Source of the DNA: Sulfurimonas sp. HSL-3221
Lineage (GTDB): Bacteria > Campylobacterota > Campylobacteria > Campylobacterales > Sulfurimonadaceae
DNA length: 64,000 nucleotides
Reading direction: 5' to 3'
Assembly: GCF_021044585.1 (NCBI RefSeq)
Contig: NZ_CP087998.1
Span: forward strand, 1,736,001-1,800,000
The position numbers were made by a program, and so were the translations under genes. Shown here piece after piece: positions 7,058 through 15,913 of the stretch (position 1 is the stretch's first letter; each line of letters starts with the position of its first letter). The notes beneath the pieces were generated by a model. It was not told where the DNA came from. It ran no database searches and was given only the letters and a program-made list of their open reading frames with translations.

Positions 7058-8766
7058 CAGCGCGCTTCCGGCGGGGCTTTCAGGTGCAGGTCACTGACGG
7101 CGCTGCGCACTTTACGCATAAAGGCGTCGCCCGGGTCGCTTTTTTCCGTGCGGTACCCCTTGTCAAGCTCCCGCCACAGCGGGGTCGCTTCCATTTGGCG
7201 GTACTCATGGTGGCCTATAAGGTACTCAATGTGCGGGTACTTCCCGGCGAGGTAGCGCACCAGCGCAATGTTCGCGCGCAGCTGCGCCGGGGTGAGGTCC
7301 TCTTTGGCGTTGTCCTCCCCGCCGACGTTCTCGATGCCGATGCTCTCAAAATTCAGCCCGATAACGTGGCGCGCCATCGTGTTCTCGGGCATCAGGCGGT
7401 AGATCGTGCCGTCCCGGTCGACGAGGAACTGCGAGGAGACGTTGAGCGCACCTGCGGTCGCGATGTCGCCGCGGCTTCCGGGCAGCAGCTCCGGCTGCAG
7501 GCGCGTAAAGGAGGACTCCAGCCCCATATCGGCCGTCCAGTGCAGCACGATCACTTTCGGATCGATCGTAATGTCACTCACGTCCATGCCGTAGTGCTCT
7601 TTAATGTACTGCTTCGTCAGGGCGATGCGCTGCGGCCCGAAAGCGATGGGCTTGTCGACGATTTTCGGCGCGCCGATGCCGTAGGTGTCGTAAAGCGCGT
7701 TGATACGGCGGTTCGACTCGGCGATCCGTTCGCGGGAGATCCGCCCCGCTTTCACCTCGGCGTAGATCGTCTCGACGATCCGGCCGAGCATATTGCTGCC
7801 GAGCTGGTTCGCGAAGAGCAGCATGTCCACCCCGCCGTTGATGGCGAGGCGCACCGTCTCTTCAAGACTGTAATGTTCCGAGATCGCCTTCATCTGCAGG
7901 TCGTCGCTGACGATGACCCCCTTGAAGCCCAGCTCGCCGCGTAGCAGCCCCGTGTTGATCTTGTGCGAGAGCGTCGCCGGGTAGTCGGGGTCGAGCCGGC
8001 GGTTGAAGACGTGGGCCGTCATGATCATGTCGGCTTTGCCCTCACCGATCAGGCGGCGGTAGGGTTCGAGCTCTTCGGGCGTCCACGTTTCGCTGACGTC
8101 CACGAAACCCTTGTGGGAATCCCCCAGGGAGGAACCGTGGCCGGGGAAGTGCTTCAGCACCCCGACGACATTCTTCGCCCGCAGGGCGTCGAGCATGATC
8201 CCGGCGTACCGCGTCACCTTCTCCGGCGACTTGCCGTAGGAGCGTTTCAGCCCGACGATCACCGTGTTGTCGGGATTGACGGCCAGGTCGACGTCGGGGG
8301 CGAAGTCCGTATTGATCCCGGCGTTGGCAAGGGTCGATGCCAGCTGTGCGTACACCTGCTGCGCGTACGCCGGGTCGTCCCGCTTTCCAACCGCTTCTGC
8401 CGACGGAACGACGGGAAAGCCATAGGCGTGTTTCAGGCGCGCGACCCGGCCGCCCTCCTGGTCCACGGAGACGAGCAGCGGGGCGGTGGCAAAGGCCTGC
8501 AGCTGGGCCGTCAGCGCCGCGAGCTGGCGGGGTGAACGGATGTTCTTCGTCCGCTTCAGGTCCGGGTAGCCGAGGTCAAAGAGGATCACGCCGCCCGGTT
8601 TGTACTGCCGCAGTTCCCGCACGAAAGGGTCCGACGCGTCGAGCGTTTCGGCATCGAAACCGACAATGAGCATCCGGCCGATCTGCGCCTTGAGGTCGGC
8701 GTCGCTAGGTGCTGCCGCACCGAAGAGAAAGAGGGGTAGAAAAAGGAATAGTATCAATGTTCGCAT
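7057..8766 (-). CDS. Exported NagZ-type beta-N-acetylhexosaminidase fused to amidase_2 domain
   Basis: The protein starts with a signal peptide (MRTLILFLFLPLFLFGAAAPS). A glycoside hydrolase family 3 NagZ domain follows (about residues 30-375) with the KHFPGHG block, the GDSH loop that holds the catalytic His/Asp pair, and the nucleophile region SDDLQM. The C-terminal about 180 residues form an N-acetylmuramoyl-L-alanine amidase domain (VLHWTA, GIENVGG, LIGHHEYR Zn/catalytic positions). Together it should remove GlcNAc and the stem peptide from muropeptides in the periplasm. I chose the ATG at 8766 as the signal peptide start; 8784 is also possible. E. coli NagZ is cytosolic, so the exported fusion is unusual. 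Confidence 0.9.
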   Translation of the reverse strand: MRTLILFLFLPLFLFGAAAPSDADLKAQIGRMLIVGFDAETLDASDPFVRELRQYKPGGVILFDLGYPDLKRTKNIRSPRQLAALTAQLQAFATAPLLVSVDQEGGRVARLKHAYGFPVVPSAEAVGKRDDPAYAQQVYAQLASTLANAGINTDFAPDVDLAVNPDNTVIVGLKRSYGKSPEKVTRYAGIMLDALRAKNVVGVLKHFPGHGSSLGDSHKGFVDVSETWTPEELEPYRRLIGEGKADMIMTAHVFNRRLDPDYPATLSHKINTGLLRGELGFKGVIVSDDLQMKAISEHYSLEETVRLAINGGVDMLLFANQLGSNMLGRIVETIYAEVKAGRISRERIAESNRRINALYDTYGIGAPKIVDKPIAFGPQRIALTKQYIKEHYGMDVSDITIDPKVIVLHWTADMGLESSFTRLQPELLPGSRGDIATAGALNVSSQFLVDRDGTIYRLMPENTMARHVIGLNFESIGIENVGGEDNAKEDLTPAQLRANIALVRYLAGKYPHIEYLIGHHEYRQMEATPLWRELDKGYRTEKSDPGDAFMRKVRSAVSDLHLKAPPEAR

Positions 8767-8840
8767 CACCCGCATTGTACACACTCATTGTGGATAATGC
8801 GTTTAATGGATTAAAGCTACCAATGGCGCCGGAAATAGTG

Positions 8841-8846
8841 TACAAT
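8841..8846 (+). promoter_or_regulatory. Predicted -10 box for coiled-coil gene
   Basis: TACAAT lies 30 bases before the start codon of the gene at 8876, in a short AT-richer stretch between divergent genes. No clear -35 is visible, as is usual in Campylobacterota. Confidence 0.4.
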
Positions 8847-8875
8847 AGTTATAACCCACTGAAAGGAGCGATATC

Positions 8876-9181
8876 ATGTCCGCTAAGAAAAAAGACGAAG
8901 AGATCATCGAAGAGAGTCAGAAAACCCTCGAGGGTTACCGTGCCGAGATCGAGGCACTGAAAGAGAAGGCAAGCCACTACAGTGCCGAGGTCAAAGCCGA
9001 GTTCGACAAGCGTCTTGACGAGTTGGAAAAGATGTATGCTGAAATGCAGGAACGTTACGCCGCCTTCAAGGACAAAACGGAAGCCAAATGGGACGAAACA
9101 AAAGCCTTTGTCGTCCTGACCAACAAGGCCCTGGCCCACTCCTACCACTATTTCCTTTCCCACTACAAGAAAAAAGGGTAA
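8876..9181 (+). CDS. Small coiled-coil protein
   Basis: 101 residues, highly charged (Lys/Glu-rich), predicted as one long amphipathic helix from about residue 6 to 75 and a Tyr/His-rich tail (SHYHYFLSHYKKKG-like end). No signal peptide. A strong ribosome site (GAAAGGAG) lies 7 bases before the ATG. No family assigned; it could be a structural or chaperone-like cytosolic protein. Confidence 0.8.
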   Translation: MSAKKKDEEIIEESQKTLEGYRAEIEALKEKASHYSAEVKAEFDKRLDELEKMYAEMQERYAAFKDKTEAKWDETKAFVVLTNKALAHSYHYFLSHYKKKG

Positions 9182-9199
9182 GCGTGTGCCGGGGAGGCG

Positions 9200-9409
9200 C
9201 TAGAAGAACTTAGCATCCTCCATCTCGTCACGCAGGCCTTTGCGCTTACGCATCTCTTCTCGCCGCTCGACGGCAGCGTTGGAGGGGTTTTCCGGGTTGG
9301 AAAAAACGGCCTTGCCGTAAAGCACGCACCCTTTGTCACCCGGATCGCAGGCTTTTTTCAAAAGATCGCACAGCTCGCCGCGCTGATGCGAACAGGTCCA
9401 TCCGCCCAT
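9200..9409 (-). CDS. Small Cys-containing protein
   Basis: 69 residues with Cys at 5, 14, 21 and 28 in the N-terminal half, which may bind a metal, and a basic/charged C-terminal half. The start is preceded by AAGGAGCAGCG. No family is recognised. It is the distal gene of the minus-strand group that includes the propeptide-like protein and the subtilase, but with its own 50-base gap. Confidence 0.65.
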   Translation of the reverse strand: MGGWTCSHQRGELCDLLKKACDPGDKGCVLYGKAVFSNPENPSNAAVERREEMRKRKGLRDEMEDAKFF

Positions 9410-9458
9410 CGCTGCTCCTTCGTTTTTGACAATTATAACCTCCCCGGCCCCGCTTTGC

Positions 9459-9932
9459 CTAGTAGAGTTTGATCGGGAGTACCCAATCCGGTTCCGCCGA
9501 GACGACGCCGTGTTGCCGCATCAGTGCATTGGACTGCGCGATATCGTCTCGATCGCTTTTATTCACAAACACGGCACTGCGACCACCGCGGCCGAGACTG
9601 CGGCTGTACTCCAGACCGTTTGCCGCCGCGAACGCTTTCAGTTCTGTCTCCTCACCCGAGACGAAACGTACAACGATGCGCCCGGTCGTCACGTAACGAA
9701 AGGCCGGTTCCCTCACTCCCGTTTTATAATAGACCTCCCCGGCATGTGAAGCGAACCTGTTCTGGGTCCGTGCCTGTTCCGAGGCCGCCTGCTCGGCCGA
9801 ACCCAGCGTTGTCGCTTTGACAAAAAGCGTCTTTGCTCCGTGACTGCCCTGTAAATAACGAGCATGCTCGATCGGGGCCGCCGAAACCATCCCCGCCGCC
9901 ATCAAACTTCCTATAAGATATAGCACCTTCAT
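9459..9932 (-). CDS. Secreted subtilisin-propeptide-like protein (stand-alone)
   Basis: 157 residues with a signal peptide (MKVLYLIGSLMAAGMVSA). The C-terminal 80 residues (from GRIVVRF through AVFVNKSDRDDI to VVSAEPDWVLP) have the look of an I9/fervidolysin-type subtilase prodomain: a beta-alpha-beta unit ending in an AEPD motif. Such prodomains act as folding chaperones and inhibitors of subtilases. The gene starts 12 bases after the subtilase stop with a GGGAG ribosome site, so both are in one transcript. Chaperone/inhibitor function in trans is inferred. Confidence 0.7.
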   Translation of the reverse strand: MKVLYLIGSLMAAGMVSAAPIEHARYLQGSHGAKTLFVKATTLGSAEQAASEQARTQNRFASHAGEVYYKTGVREPAFRYVTTGRIVVRFVSGEETELKAFAAANGLEYSRSLGRGGRSAVFVNKSDRDDIAQSNALMRQHGVVSAEPDWVLPIKLY

Positions 9933-9943
9933 CGCTGCTCCCT

Positions 9944-12355
9944 CTAATTATGGCCGCTGATTTGGATACGCCAGTTCTGCAGCATACCACTGTAACCGCT
10001 CTTAAGGTCTATCACTTTCAGACGCCATGTTCCCGCTGAAGATTCGTCCAGGCATTGTTCGGTCGAAAAACGCCAGTCCATATAACGTGCAGAACCGAAG
10101 ATGTAGTTTTCCCCGCCGACTGCAAGGACACTTTCTGTTCCCGCCGGCGAGACCAGAATAATGCGGAGGTCGTCGATCCGGTCATGGTCTGTCGTAATCC
10201 AGACATCGACATGTTCGACCAAAATCTTTTCGGCGATGGAGATAGCGCGTTCTATCCCCGTAGTGTTCGCGTCGGGAATATCAACATTCGCTACATCGGT
10301 ATACTGCCCGCTGATCTGTTCCGGCCCAAGCGACGGGAAGCCTTCCGCCATGGCAACCGCGGCAGCCGCATCCACCACGCCGAAGCCGTATTTTCCATTG
10401 ACGGGCAATCCCGCCCCGTTCAGGTTCCAGCCGCCGTCGGACGCATCGTTTTGACGCGCCGTCCTGGCAAGGATATAGCGAACATCCCGCCGTGTCAATG
10501 CCGGATTGGCTTGAAGCATGAGCGCACAAACTCCGGCCACCGCCGGGCAAGCCGAAGATGTCCCGTTCATAAAACGAGTGTAGTTACCGTCAGGATTGTT
10601 CCCCTCGAGCCATGAATCGCCGAGAATATTCCCCTCGCTATCATACTTTATATCATAGCCGATACCAAGCCCCGTCAGATCCGTCGTCACGATGGCCGGG
10701 TCTTTAAACCCATACTCGCCCCCCGTCGCAGCGACAAGGACGTTCGCGCCCGTGTTTGAGTAAGAGCTAAGTCTGCCTGCCGCATTCACGGAAGAGACTG
10801 TAATAGCGTACTTACTGTTGTGCAGACTGGAGGTATTGGCATACCCTTCATGGCTCGCGGTACGATCATTGCCGGCGGCAAAGACATAGATGGCTCCTTT
10901 CCCGCCCCGTCCGTTAAGCGCCCCCTCTTCCAACGCGTCTTCGAGCACTGCCCCCCAGTCTGTTAATGCCGCCGACGTCAACGGTCCCCAGCTGTTTGAA
11001 AAAATGGCGACACCGTTTCGTAAAAACGCATCCGCGAAATCGGAGACCCTCGCCGTTGCCAGCACATTGAAGCCTGCGAGACGCGTCATCGGGGCAACAC
11101 CCCGCACTCCCCAACCGTTATATCCCTGCGCGCCGATCATTCCCGCGCATGCGGTCCCATGGTATCCGATATCACTGCCGAGAGGCACAGGATCGTTTGC
11201 GTGGGTGCCGTAGTGATAGCTCAGGCTTATGTCAAGGTTGTTTGTCAAATCAGGATGCCCGGACTCGACGCCGGTATCGACAATGCCGACGACCACGTCA
11301 CCGCTGCCGGTAAAAGTGGTCGGCAGCCCGACGATGTCGAGGTCTTCCCCAGCGATGCCCCCGTTTTGCGCACCACCCGTCTGCCCCGTGTTCAGCAGGT
11401 ACCACTGATAGGGAAAAAGCAGGTCCCCTTCGACGCTTTCGCCGTTCAGGGGGTCCGTACCGCTCCACACCTCGGCATAATCATTCACTCCGTCGCTGTC
11501 GCTGTCGGGCAACCCCTGATCCGTACCGACGAGCTGTTCGAAGGCGTCCATAAGCCCCTCCTGATCGCCGTCTTTTTTCCAAAGCCCTTCACTGCCCGCA
11601 TAGAGCCCTGTTCCATAATTGCCTTCCGCCAGCACCTTGTAACTGTCCGGGTCGTTCAGATAACCGAAATGTGTAGAACAGTTGTTCTCGATAACGGCAG
11701 GGTTAAACCGTGTCAGTGTCGCAGCATCGATCATACTCCCTGCCGGGTCGGAACTGAACAGCTTCTGCGCAACCTTCCCGAGGATCATTGTGACCGTTGA
11801 GGGCACGGAGAGGTGGCGTTCCGCCGCGACGGCGGCAGCGGCAGAACTGAAAAGGTTGACCGACACGTTGCCGTCGCGCAAAGCCCCGAAGGTTGCGTAG
11901 GCATAAAGGGGACCGGCAAAGCTGCGTATTTCTCCCGGGACGACAAACCCGTCGCCGTCGGGGTCGATCTCATTTCCTCCGCTTACTTTCAGAAGCATCA
12001 TCGTTTCTTCCGAGGGCAGGGACGATACAGCGAAGGTGCGTGTAGCCGAAAAACGGCCGGCGATCCTTTCGCCGAAAGGCAGCAGTTTTGTCGCCGTCGC
12101 GTTGTACTCCGTGCCGTCGCGCTGCGGATCATAAGTGTAGCTTTTAGCAAGAAAAAGAGCGCTGCCGTCCAGCTTCGTCACTTCTATATCCGCACCGCAA
12201 AGTGCCCCCCTGACTGCCGTACTGCCTCCGATGCTTACGGTAATGGTCTCTGTCGGCGTCGGCGTCTCGGAATGCGAGCCGCTCCCGCATGCCGTGAGCA
12301 GAAAAACAGCTGTGACAGGAGCGATCACTTTATGTACGACGCTATAAAAAAGCAT
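9944..12355 (-). CDS. Subtilase (S8) lipoprotein with C-terminal P-domain
   Basis: 803 residues. The lipoprotein signal has lipobox LTAC (Cys23). A region to about residue 340 includes a Ca-binding type DSDSDGVNDYAEV segment (about 286-298). The S8 catalytic domain follows with Asp in VGIVDTGVESGHPD (about 360), His in GYHGTACAGM (about 399) and Ser in NGTSSACPAVAG (about 605). The last 120 residues form a proprotein-convertase P-domain (beta-sandwich; ...DLRIILVSPAGT..., ...WRLKVID...). It is expected to be a surface or periplasmic endoprotease. It appears to lack an N-terminal I9 prodomain; a separate propeptide-like gene follows directly. The start has AAGGAAAGGA upstream. Confidence 0.93.
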   Translation of the reverse strand: MLFYSVVHKVIAPVTAVFLLTACGSGSHSETPTPTETITVSIGGSTAVRGALCGADIEVTKLDGSALFLAKSYTYDPQRDGTEYNATATKLLPFGERIAGRFSATRTFAVSSLPSEETMMLLKVSGGNEIDPDGDGFVVPGEIRSFAGPLYAYATFGALRDGNVSVNLFSSAAAAVAAERHLSVPSTVTMILGKVAQKLFSSDPAGSMIDAATLTRFNPAVIENNCSTHFGYLNDPDSYKVLAEGNYGTGLYAGSEGLWKKDGDQEGLMDAFEQLVGTDQGLPDSDSDGVNDYAEVWSGTDPLNGESVEGDLLFPYQWYLLNTGQTGGAQNGGIAGEDLDIVGLPTTFTGSGDVVVGIVDTGVESGHPDLTNNLDISLSYHYGTHANDPVPLGSDIGYHGTACAGMIGAQGYNGWGVRGVAPMTRLAGFNVLATARVSDFADAFLRNGVAIFSNSWGPLTSAALTDWGAVLEDALEEGALNGRGGKGAIYVFAAGNDRTASHEGYANTSSLHNSKYAITVSSVNAAGRLSSYSNTGANVLVAATGGEYGFKDPAIVTTDLTGLGIGYDIKYDSEGNILGDSWLEGNNPDGNYTRFMNGTSSACPAVAGVCALMLQANPALTRRDVRYILARTARQNDASDGGWNLNGAGLPVNGKYGFGVVDAAAAVAMAEGFPSLGPEQISGQYTDVANVDIPDANTTGIERAISIAEKILVEHVDVWITTDHDRIDDLRIILVSPAGTESVLAVGGENYIFGSARYMDWRFSTEQCLDESSAGTWRLKVIDLKSGYSGMLQNWRIQISGHN

Positions 12356-12563
12356 TCCTTTCCTTCCGGGTCGATCCCGATATCCTTATGCATACAGCCG
12401 ATTGGTCATCCCCTTAAACACTCCTATTATAGGGTATATGAGCTTCAGAGAAAGCGGCATAATCCAATAGCATTTTTTAACGCTTTCTATTTTCTTGAAG
12501 CAATGTTTAAGCTTTTCATTCATACACTGATAGTATCTCAACCATTGGTATAAGGGGTATATT

Positions 12564-13781
12564 ATGAAACGTGTTAGCGTGATAGGTATTTCTGTCGCAA
12601 CAGCGGCATTGATCATAGGTGGCTGCGGCAGCAGCTCTTCCGGACCATCGGCACCATCCGAGATCAAAGCGGCGACCAGCATTGATCTCGCAACGGTGGA
12701 GAGTGCGTTGAGCATGCTCTATAATGGTGGCATTACCGCCGCCAGTGCGCCTGCATCCACGATGAAGGCAGCTGTAGCCGACATCAAAACAGCAATCCAG
12801 GCAAAAGTGGCAGCCGGCAGTGGTAGCGGTGAGAACAGCTATTCATATACTTATGATTGCCAGATCAGCGGTACACGTACCAACTCATACGAAAGTAGTT
12901 ACGATTACCCGGCAGAGGGCGGCTGGACGGAAACCTATAAATATACGTATAGGTACGACCACTGTATCGACAATTCCAGCGCTACTATCAATGGTGAACC
13001 GGCTAATCGCTATTTCGAGAACGGAACATACTCCTACACGAACTCGGCAACATATAACATCGACTCGAACATGTCCAAAGAGACGTGGTCCTGGAGTGAT
13101 AATCGCAGTTACGGCTACGACAACAACGAGACGACGACGTCACGGACGTATACCCGTAAAAACAATGGCAAAGAGACCTGGGAAGCGGACGGTGATTATT
13201 TCGACGCAACCGGTGTACCGGCTTGGAGCGACACCTGGCACTATTCCGGCAGCGACAAAAGAGTCGACATCAACAGCAGTGGAAAAGTCAGCGGTGGTGA
13301 AAGAAATGTCTATAACGAGACATGGACCGACTCCGGTGCCCAGGACAACTCCCACTACAAAACAATGGCTGACGGATTCTACTCCCACTATGAAACCGAT
13401 GCCAACGGTGTAGAGAGTCTAACAGGGGGCGAATATTACAACAACTTCGTCATGGAAGTTTATGCGAACGGCAGTGAAGAGAACATCACCATCAGCGGTA
13501 CTTACGGCACAACCTGCCTCGGCGGCTCGGTCACGTTTAAAACCGATCCCGTCGTCCAGTCCAACCAGGATGATTACTTCGACGGCGACGGCCTCCACGG
13601 GAACAACGTCCTGCCGTACGCCGGTACCGTTACTGTCAGCGGCAGCGGCAGCGCAACGGTCGGCTTCGACGCCAACGCATCCATGTACTCGACAGTCACC
13701 ATCGTCGCACCGGACGGCAATGCGACTTACAGCCGTTGGGATGACATCCCGGCAGGCACCTGCGGCGCGATGATGCCATAA
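12564..13781 (+). CDS. Tyr/Ser/Thr-rich lipoprotein, unknown function
   Basis: 405 residues with lipobox IGGC (Cys21). After a short Ala-rich helix (about 35-80) the protein is dominated by alternating aromatic/hydroxyl segments such as YSYTYD, YKYTYRYD, TYSYTNS and WSWSDN, which suggest extended beta structure such as a repeat-stranded surface protein. No family is recognised. It is divergent from the subtilase and upstream of two ATP-grasp-like genes in the same direction, separated by 142 bases. Start codon: ATG preceded by AAGGGG. Confidence 0.8.
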   Translation: MKRVSVIGISVATAALIIGGCGSSSSGPSAPSEIKAATSIDLATVESALSMLYNGGITAASAPASTMKAAVADIKTAIQAKVAAGSGSGENSYSYTYDCQISGTRTNSYESSYDYPAEGGWTETYKYTYRYDHCIDNSSATINGEPANRYFENGTYSYTNSATYNIDSNMSKETWSWSDNRSYGYDNNETTTSRTYTRKNNGKETWEADGDYFDATGVPAWSDTWHYSGSDKRVDINSSGKVSGGERNVYNETWTDSGAQDNSHYKTMADGFYSHYETDANGVESLTGGEYYNNFVMEVYANGSEENITISGTYGTTCLGGSVTFKTDPVVQSNQDDYFDGDGLHGNNVLPYAGTVTVSGSGSATVGFDANASMYSTVTIVAPDGNATYSRWDDIPAGTCGAMMP

Positions 13782-13794
13782 CGGCCGTGGCACT

Positions 13795-13821
13795 CAGAAG
13801 TGAGGTACCTCCTCCCTTCTG
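13795..13821 (+). terminator. Hairpin after Tyr-rich lipoprotein
   Basis: CAGAAG and CTTCTG flank an inner palindrome GAGGTACCTC shortly after the stop codon. There is no T run, so it may be an RNA-stabilising or attenuating structure in place of a true terminator. Confidence 0.3.
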
Positions 13822-13923
13822 CATGGTCAATCTTCTGACTTTCCGGCTTCCAAAACACATTTAGAGACTTGTAAGTCCCTATCCACGATAATCCAGTATC
13901 TTTACAACCGAAAGCATCTGTAC

Positions 13924-14937
13924 ATGACTACTATTTTGCAACTGGCGGGCCTGCCTGACTCGAATGAGATCGTCCTGGAGACGACGGATGAAACGGGAGC
14001 ACGCCGTTTTCTCGATTTTGCCTGGCTCTCACCGCTGCTAGAACCACTCGATCCCTCCCGCTTCCGCCACCTGAAACTGCTCTACGGCGGTGCCGACAAC
14101 CCGATCAATGTCAATATCAGGCCCGATATCGTCTACAACAGTATCAGTGACCCGGAACGTTGCCTCCATGCCCTGGACCGTGCGCAGCACGCTGCACGAA
14201 GCAATCCCTATCCCTTCATCAATCCGCCGGCTAATATCCCCCGCATCCGTCCCGACCGTCTTTTCGAGTTCGTTTCACCGCTCAAGGGGATCACTATGCC
14301 CAAAACTGTCCGGCTGACGCCACATTCTCTCTCCGACGTTCAAAATGTGCTGGCAATGTCTTTTCTGAAGCCCCCCATCCTGTTCAAAGAAGCCGCCACT
14401 TATCCGGAACGGCCGAACCACTATATTCTTGAAAACTTCGACGATCTCCATGCCCTGGAACGTTTTGCCTTCGACGGCAGGGCCTACTACGCCTCCACCT
14501 TTAGCGACTACCGTTCACCGGATGGCCTCTACCGTCTCTACCGTTTCTATGTTATCGGGGACACCCAACTGCCCGGACACCTCATTCTCTCCGATCAATG
14601 GTATATCCGTAACGATGAGGAAGCCCACCGGGGTTTGAAACCGAAAATGACAAGCGTACTGAGTGAGGAGAAGGCCTTTCTCAAACAGTTTAAAAAAAAG
14701 AGCTTCCCGATCTTATCCATGTTGAAAAAACAGCTTGGACTAGACTATTTCGCCGTAGAATGCACCATTGATAAAAAAGGGGAACTACTCCTTTTCAGCA
14801 TTGACTGCAACGGACACTATGCTGACGGGACAAAAGCGCAAGGTTACTACTCGACAAAAGAACTTGCACAGTTCAACCTGGCTGTCGAGAAGATGCTGCT
14901 TGAAAAACGCCCTTCGCCAAAGGAGCATCATGCTTAA
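13924..14937 (+). CDS. ATP-grasp-like protein, probably degenerate paralogue
   Basis: 337 residues. It shares layout and many motifs with the next gene: an N-terminal Rossmann-like part with DIVYNSISDPERC (compare DIVVNSVCDPDTN), INPP, TMPKTVRL, LERFAFDGRAYYAS, GLYRLYRFYVI and a C-terminal strand pair. The ATP-grasp loop GEHGGGG of the partner is replaced by EAATYPERPN, and the metal-binding ELN of the partner is replaced by SID. It may therefore be a non-catalytic partner or have altered specificity. It overlaps the next gene by 8 bases. Family function is unknown here. Confidence 0.75.
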   Translation: MTTILQLAGLPDSNEIVLETTDETGARRFLDFAWLSPLLEPLDPSRFRHLKLLYGGADNPINVNIRPDIVYNSISDPERCLHALDRAQHAARSNPYPFINPPANIPRIRPDRLFEFVSPLKGITMPKTVRLTPHSLSDVQNVLAMSFLKPPILFKEAATYPERPNHYILENFDDLHALERFAFDGRAYYASTFSDYRSPDGLYRLYRFYVIGDTQLPGHLILSDQWYIRNDEEAHRGLKPKMTSVLSEEKAFLKQFKKKSFPILSMLKKQLGLDYFAVECTIDKKGELLLFSIDCNGHYADGTKAQGYYSTKELAQFNLAVEKMLLEKRPSPKEHHA

Positions 14938-15913
14938 AATCCTTAATCCCATCGGCACACCTGACTCTCAGCGGACAACCGTCATCTGGAATAATGGCAA
15001 TCCTCAGCAGCTCAAGATCAATTTTGAAGGAACCAACAGTCTTGTGAGTCTCATTGACCAGCAGCGCTACCGCGTCCTGCCCATTACCTTCGGCGGACGC
15101 CATCCCAAACAGATCGTTCCCGAAGATGCCGATATCGTCGTCAATTCAGTCTGCGATCCTGATACGAACGCCATCGCACTGCATCAGCTGGAATCGACAC
15201 TGAACAACCTCGAGCTGCCTGTCATCAACCCTCCGGATCTGACATTCCAGACGACCCGGGAACAGACCTATTCACGTCTGCATGGTATCCCGGGACTTCG
15301 CGTTCCGAAAACGGTACGAGTCGCACCGCAGCGGGTGGCGGAGATCCCGGGACTGATCGCGGAAAACGGCCTGGAATATCCCTACATTTTCCGTTCGGCT
15401 GGCGAACACGGCGGCGGCGGGATGGTCCTGGTCGAGAGCGAGCAGGATCTGCCGAAACTGGAGCGCTTCGCCTTCGACGGCCGGGAGTTCTACGCGATCG
15501 CCTTCCACGACTTCCGAGACGAAGACGGCCTCTATCGCAAATACCGTCTTGTCGTCATCGACGGCCGGGTCTATCCGCGCCACCTCATCGTTTCGAAATC
15601 ATGGAACATCCACTCGCAAACACGTAAGGAACTGATGAACGACTCTCAAGCCTTCCGGGATGAGGAGATTGCCTTTCTGGCGAGTCCTCCTGCGCGCCTG
15701 GGAGAGACCTGCCGTCTTATTCATGAAAAACTGCCCCTCGATTTCTTTGGTATCGACTGCCACCTGGATACGGAAGGGAAAATGTTCATCTTCGAGCTCA
15801 ATACCTGTATGCGCATCGTCAGTAACGACCCCATTCCCTACCAGGCCCCTGCCCTCGATGCCATCAGGGAGGCCTTTAACGCACTGATTGCAGACAAGGC
15901 ACAAAGCCACTAG
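14930..15913 (+). CDS. ATP-grasp domain protein
   Basis: 327 residues. An N-terminal domain (about 1-105) is followed by an ATP-grasp fold with the nucleotide loop RSAGEHGGGGMVLV (about 155-168), the DGREFYAIAF strand and the Mg-binding FELNTCM near residue 285. ATP-grasp enzymes ligate a carboxylate to an amine or thiol; the substrate is unknown. I chose the ATG at 14930 because AAAGGAG is 5 bases upstream and it overlaps the upstream gene, which fits translational coupling. Two paralogues side by side suggest a heteromeric or stepwise ligase. Confidence 0.82.
   Translation: MLKILNPIGTPDSQRTTVIWNNGNPQQLKINFEGTNSLVSLIDQQRYRVLPITFGGRHPKQIVPEDADIVVNSVCDPDTNAIALHQLESTLNNLELPVINPPDLTFQTTREQTYSRLHGIPGLRVPKTVRVAPQRVAEIPGLIAENGLEYPYIFRSAGEHGGGGMVLVESEQDLPKLERFAFDGREFYAIAFHDFRDEDGLYRKYRLVVIDGRVYPRHLIVSKSWNIHSQTRKELMNDSQAFRDEEIAFLASPPARLGETCRLIHEKLPLDFFGIDCHLDTEGKMFIFELNTCMRIVSNDPIPYQAPALDAIREAFNALIADKAQSH

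Noticed and set aside
12564-15913. RiPP (graspetide-like) cluster with the ATP-grasp genes
   Set aside because: The neighbouring Tyr-rich protein is a 405-residue lipoprotein, not a short precursor with a leader; no transporter or typical core peptide is seen.
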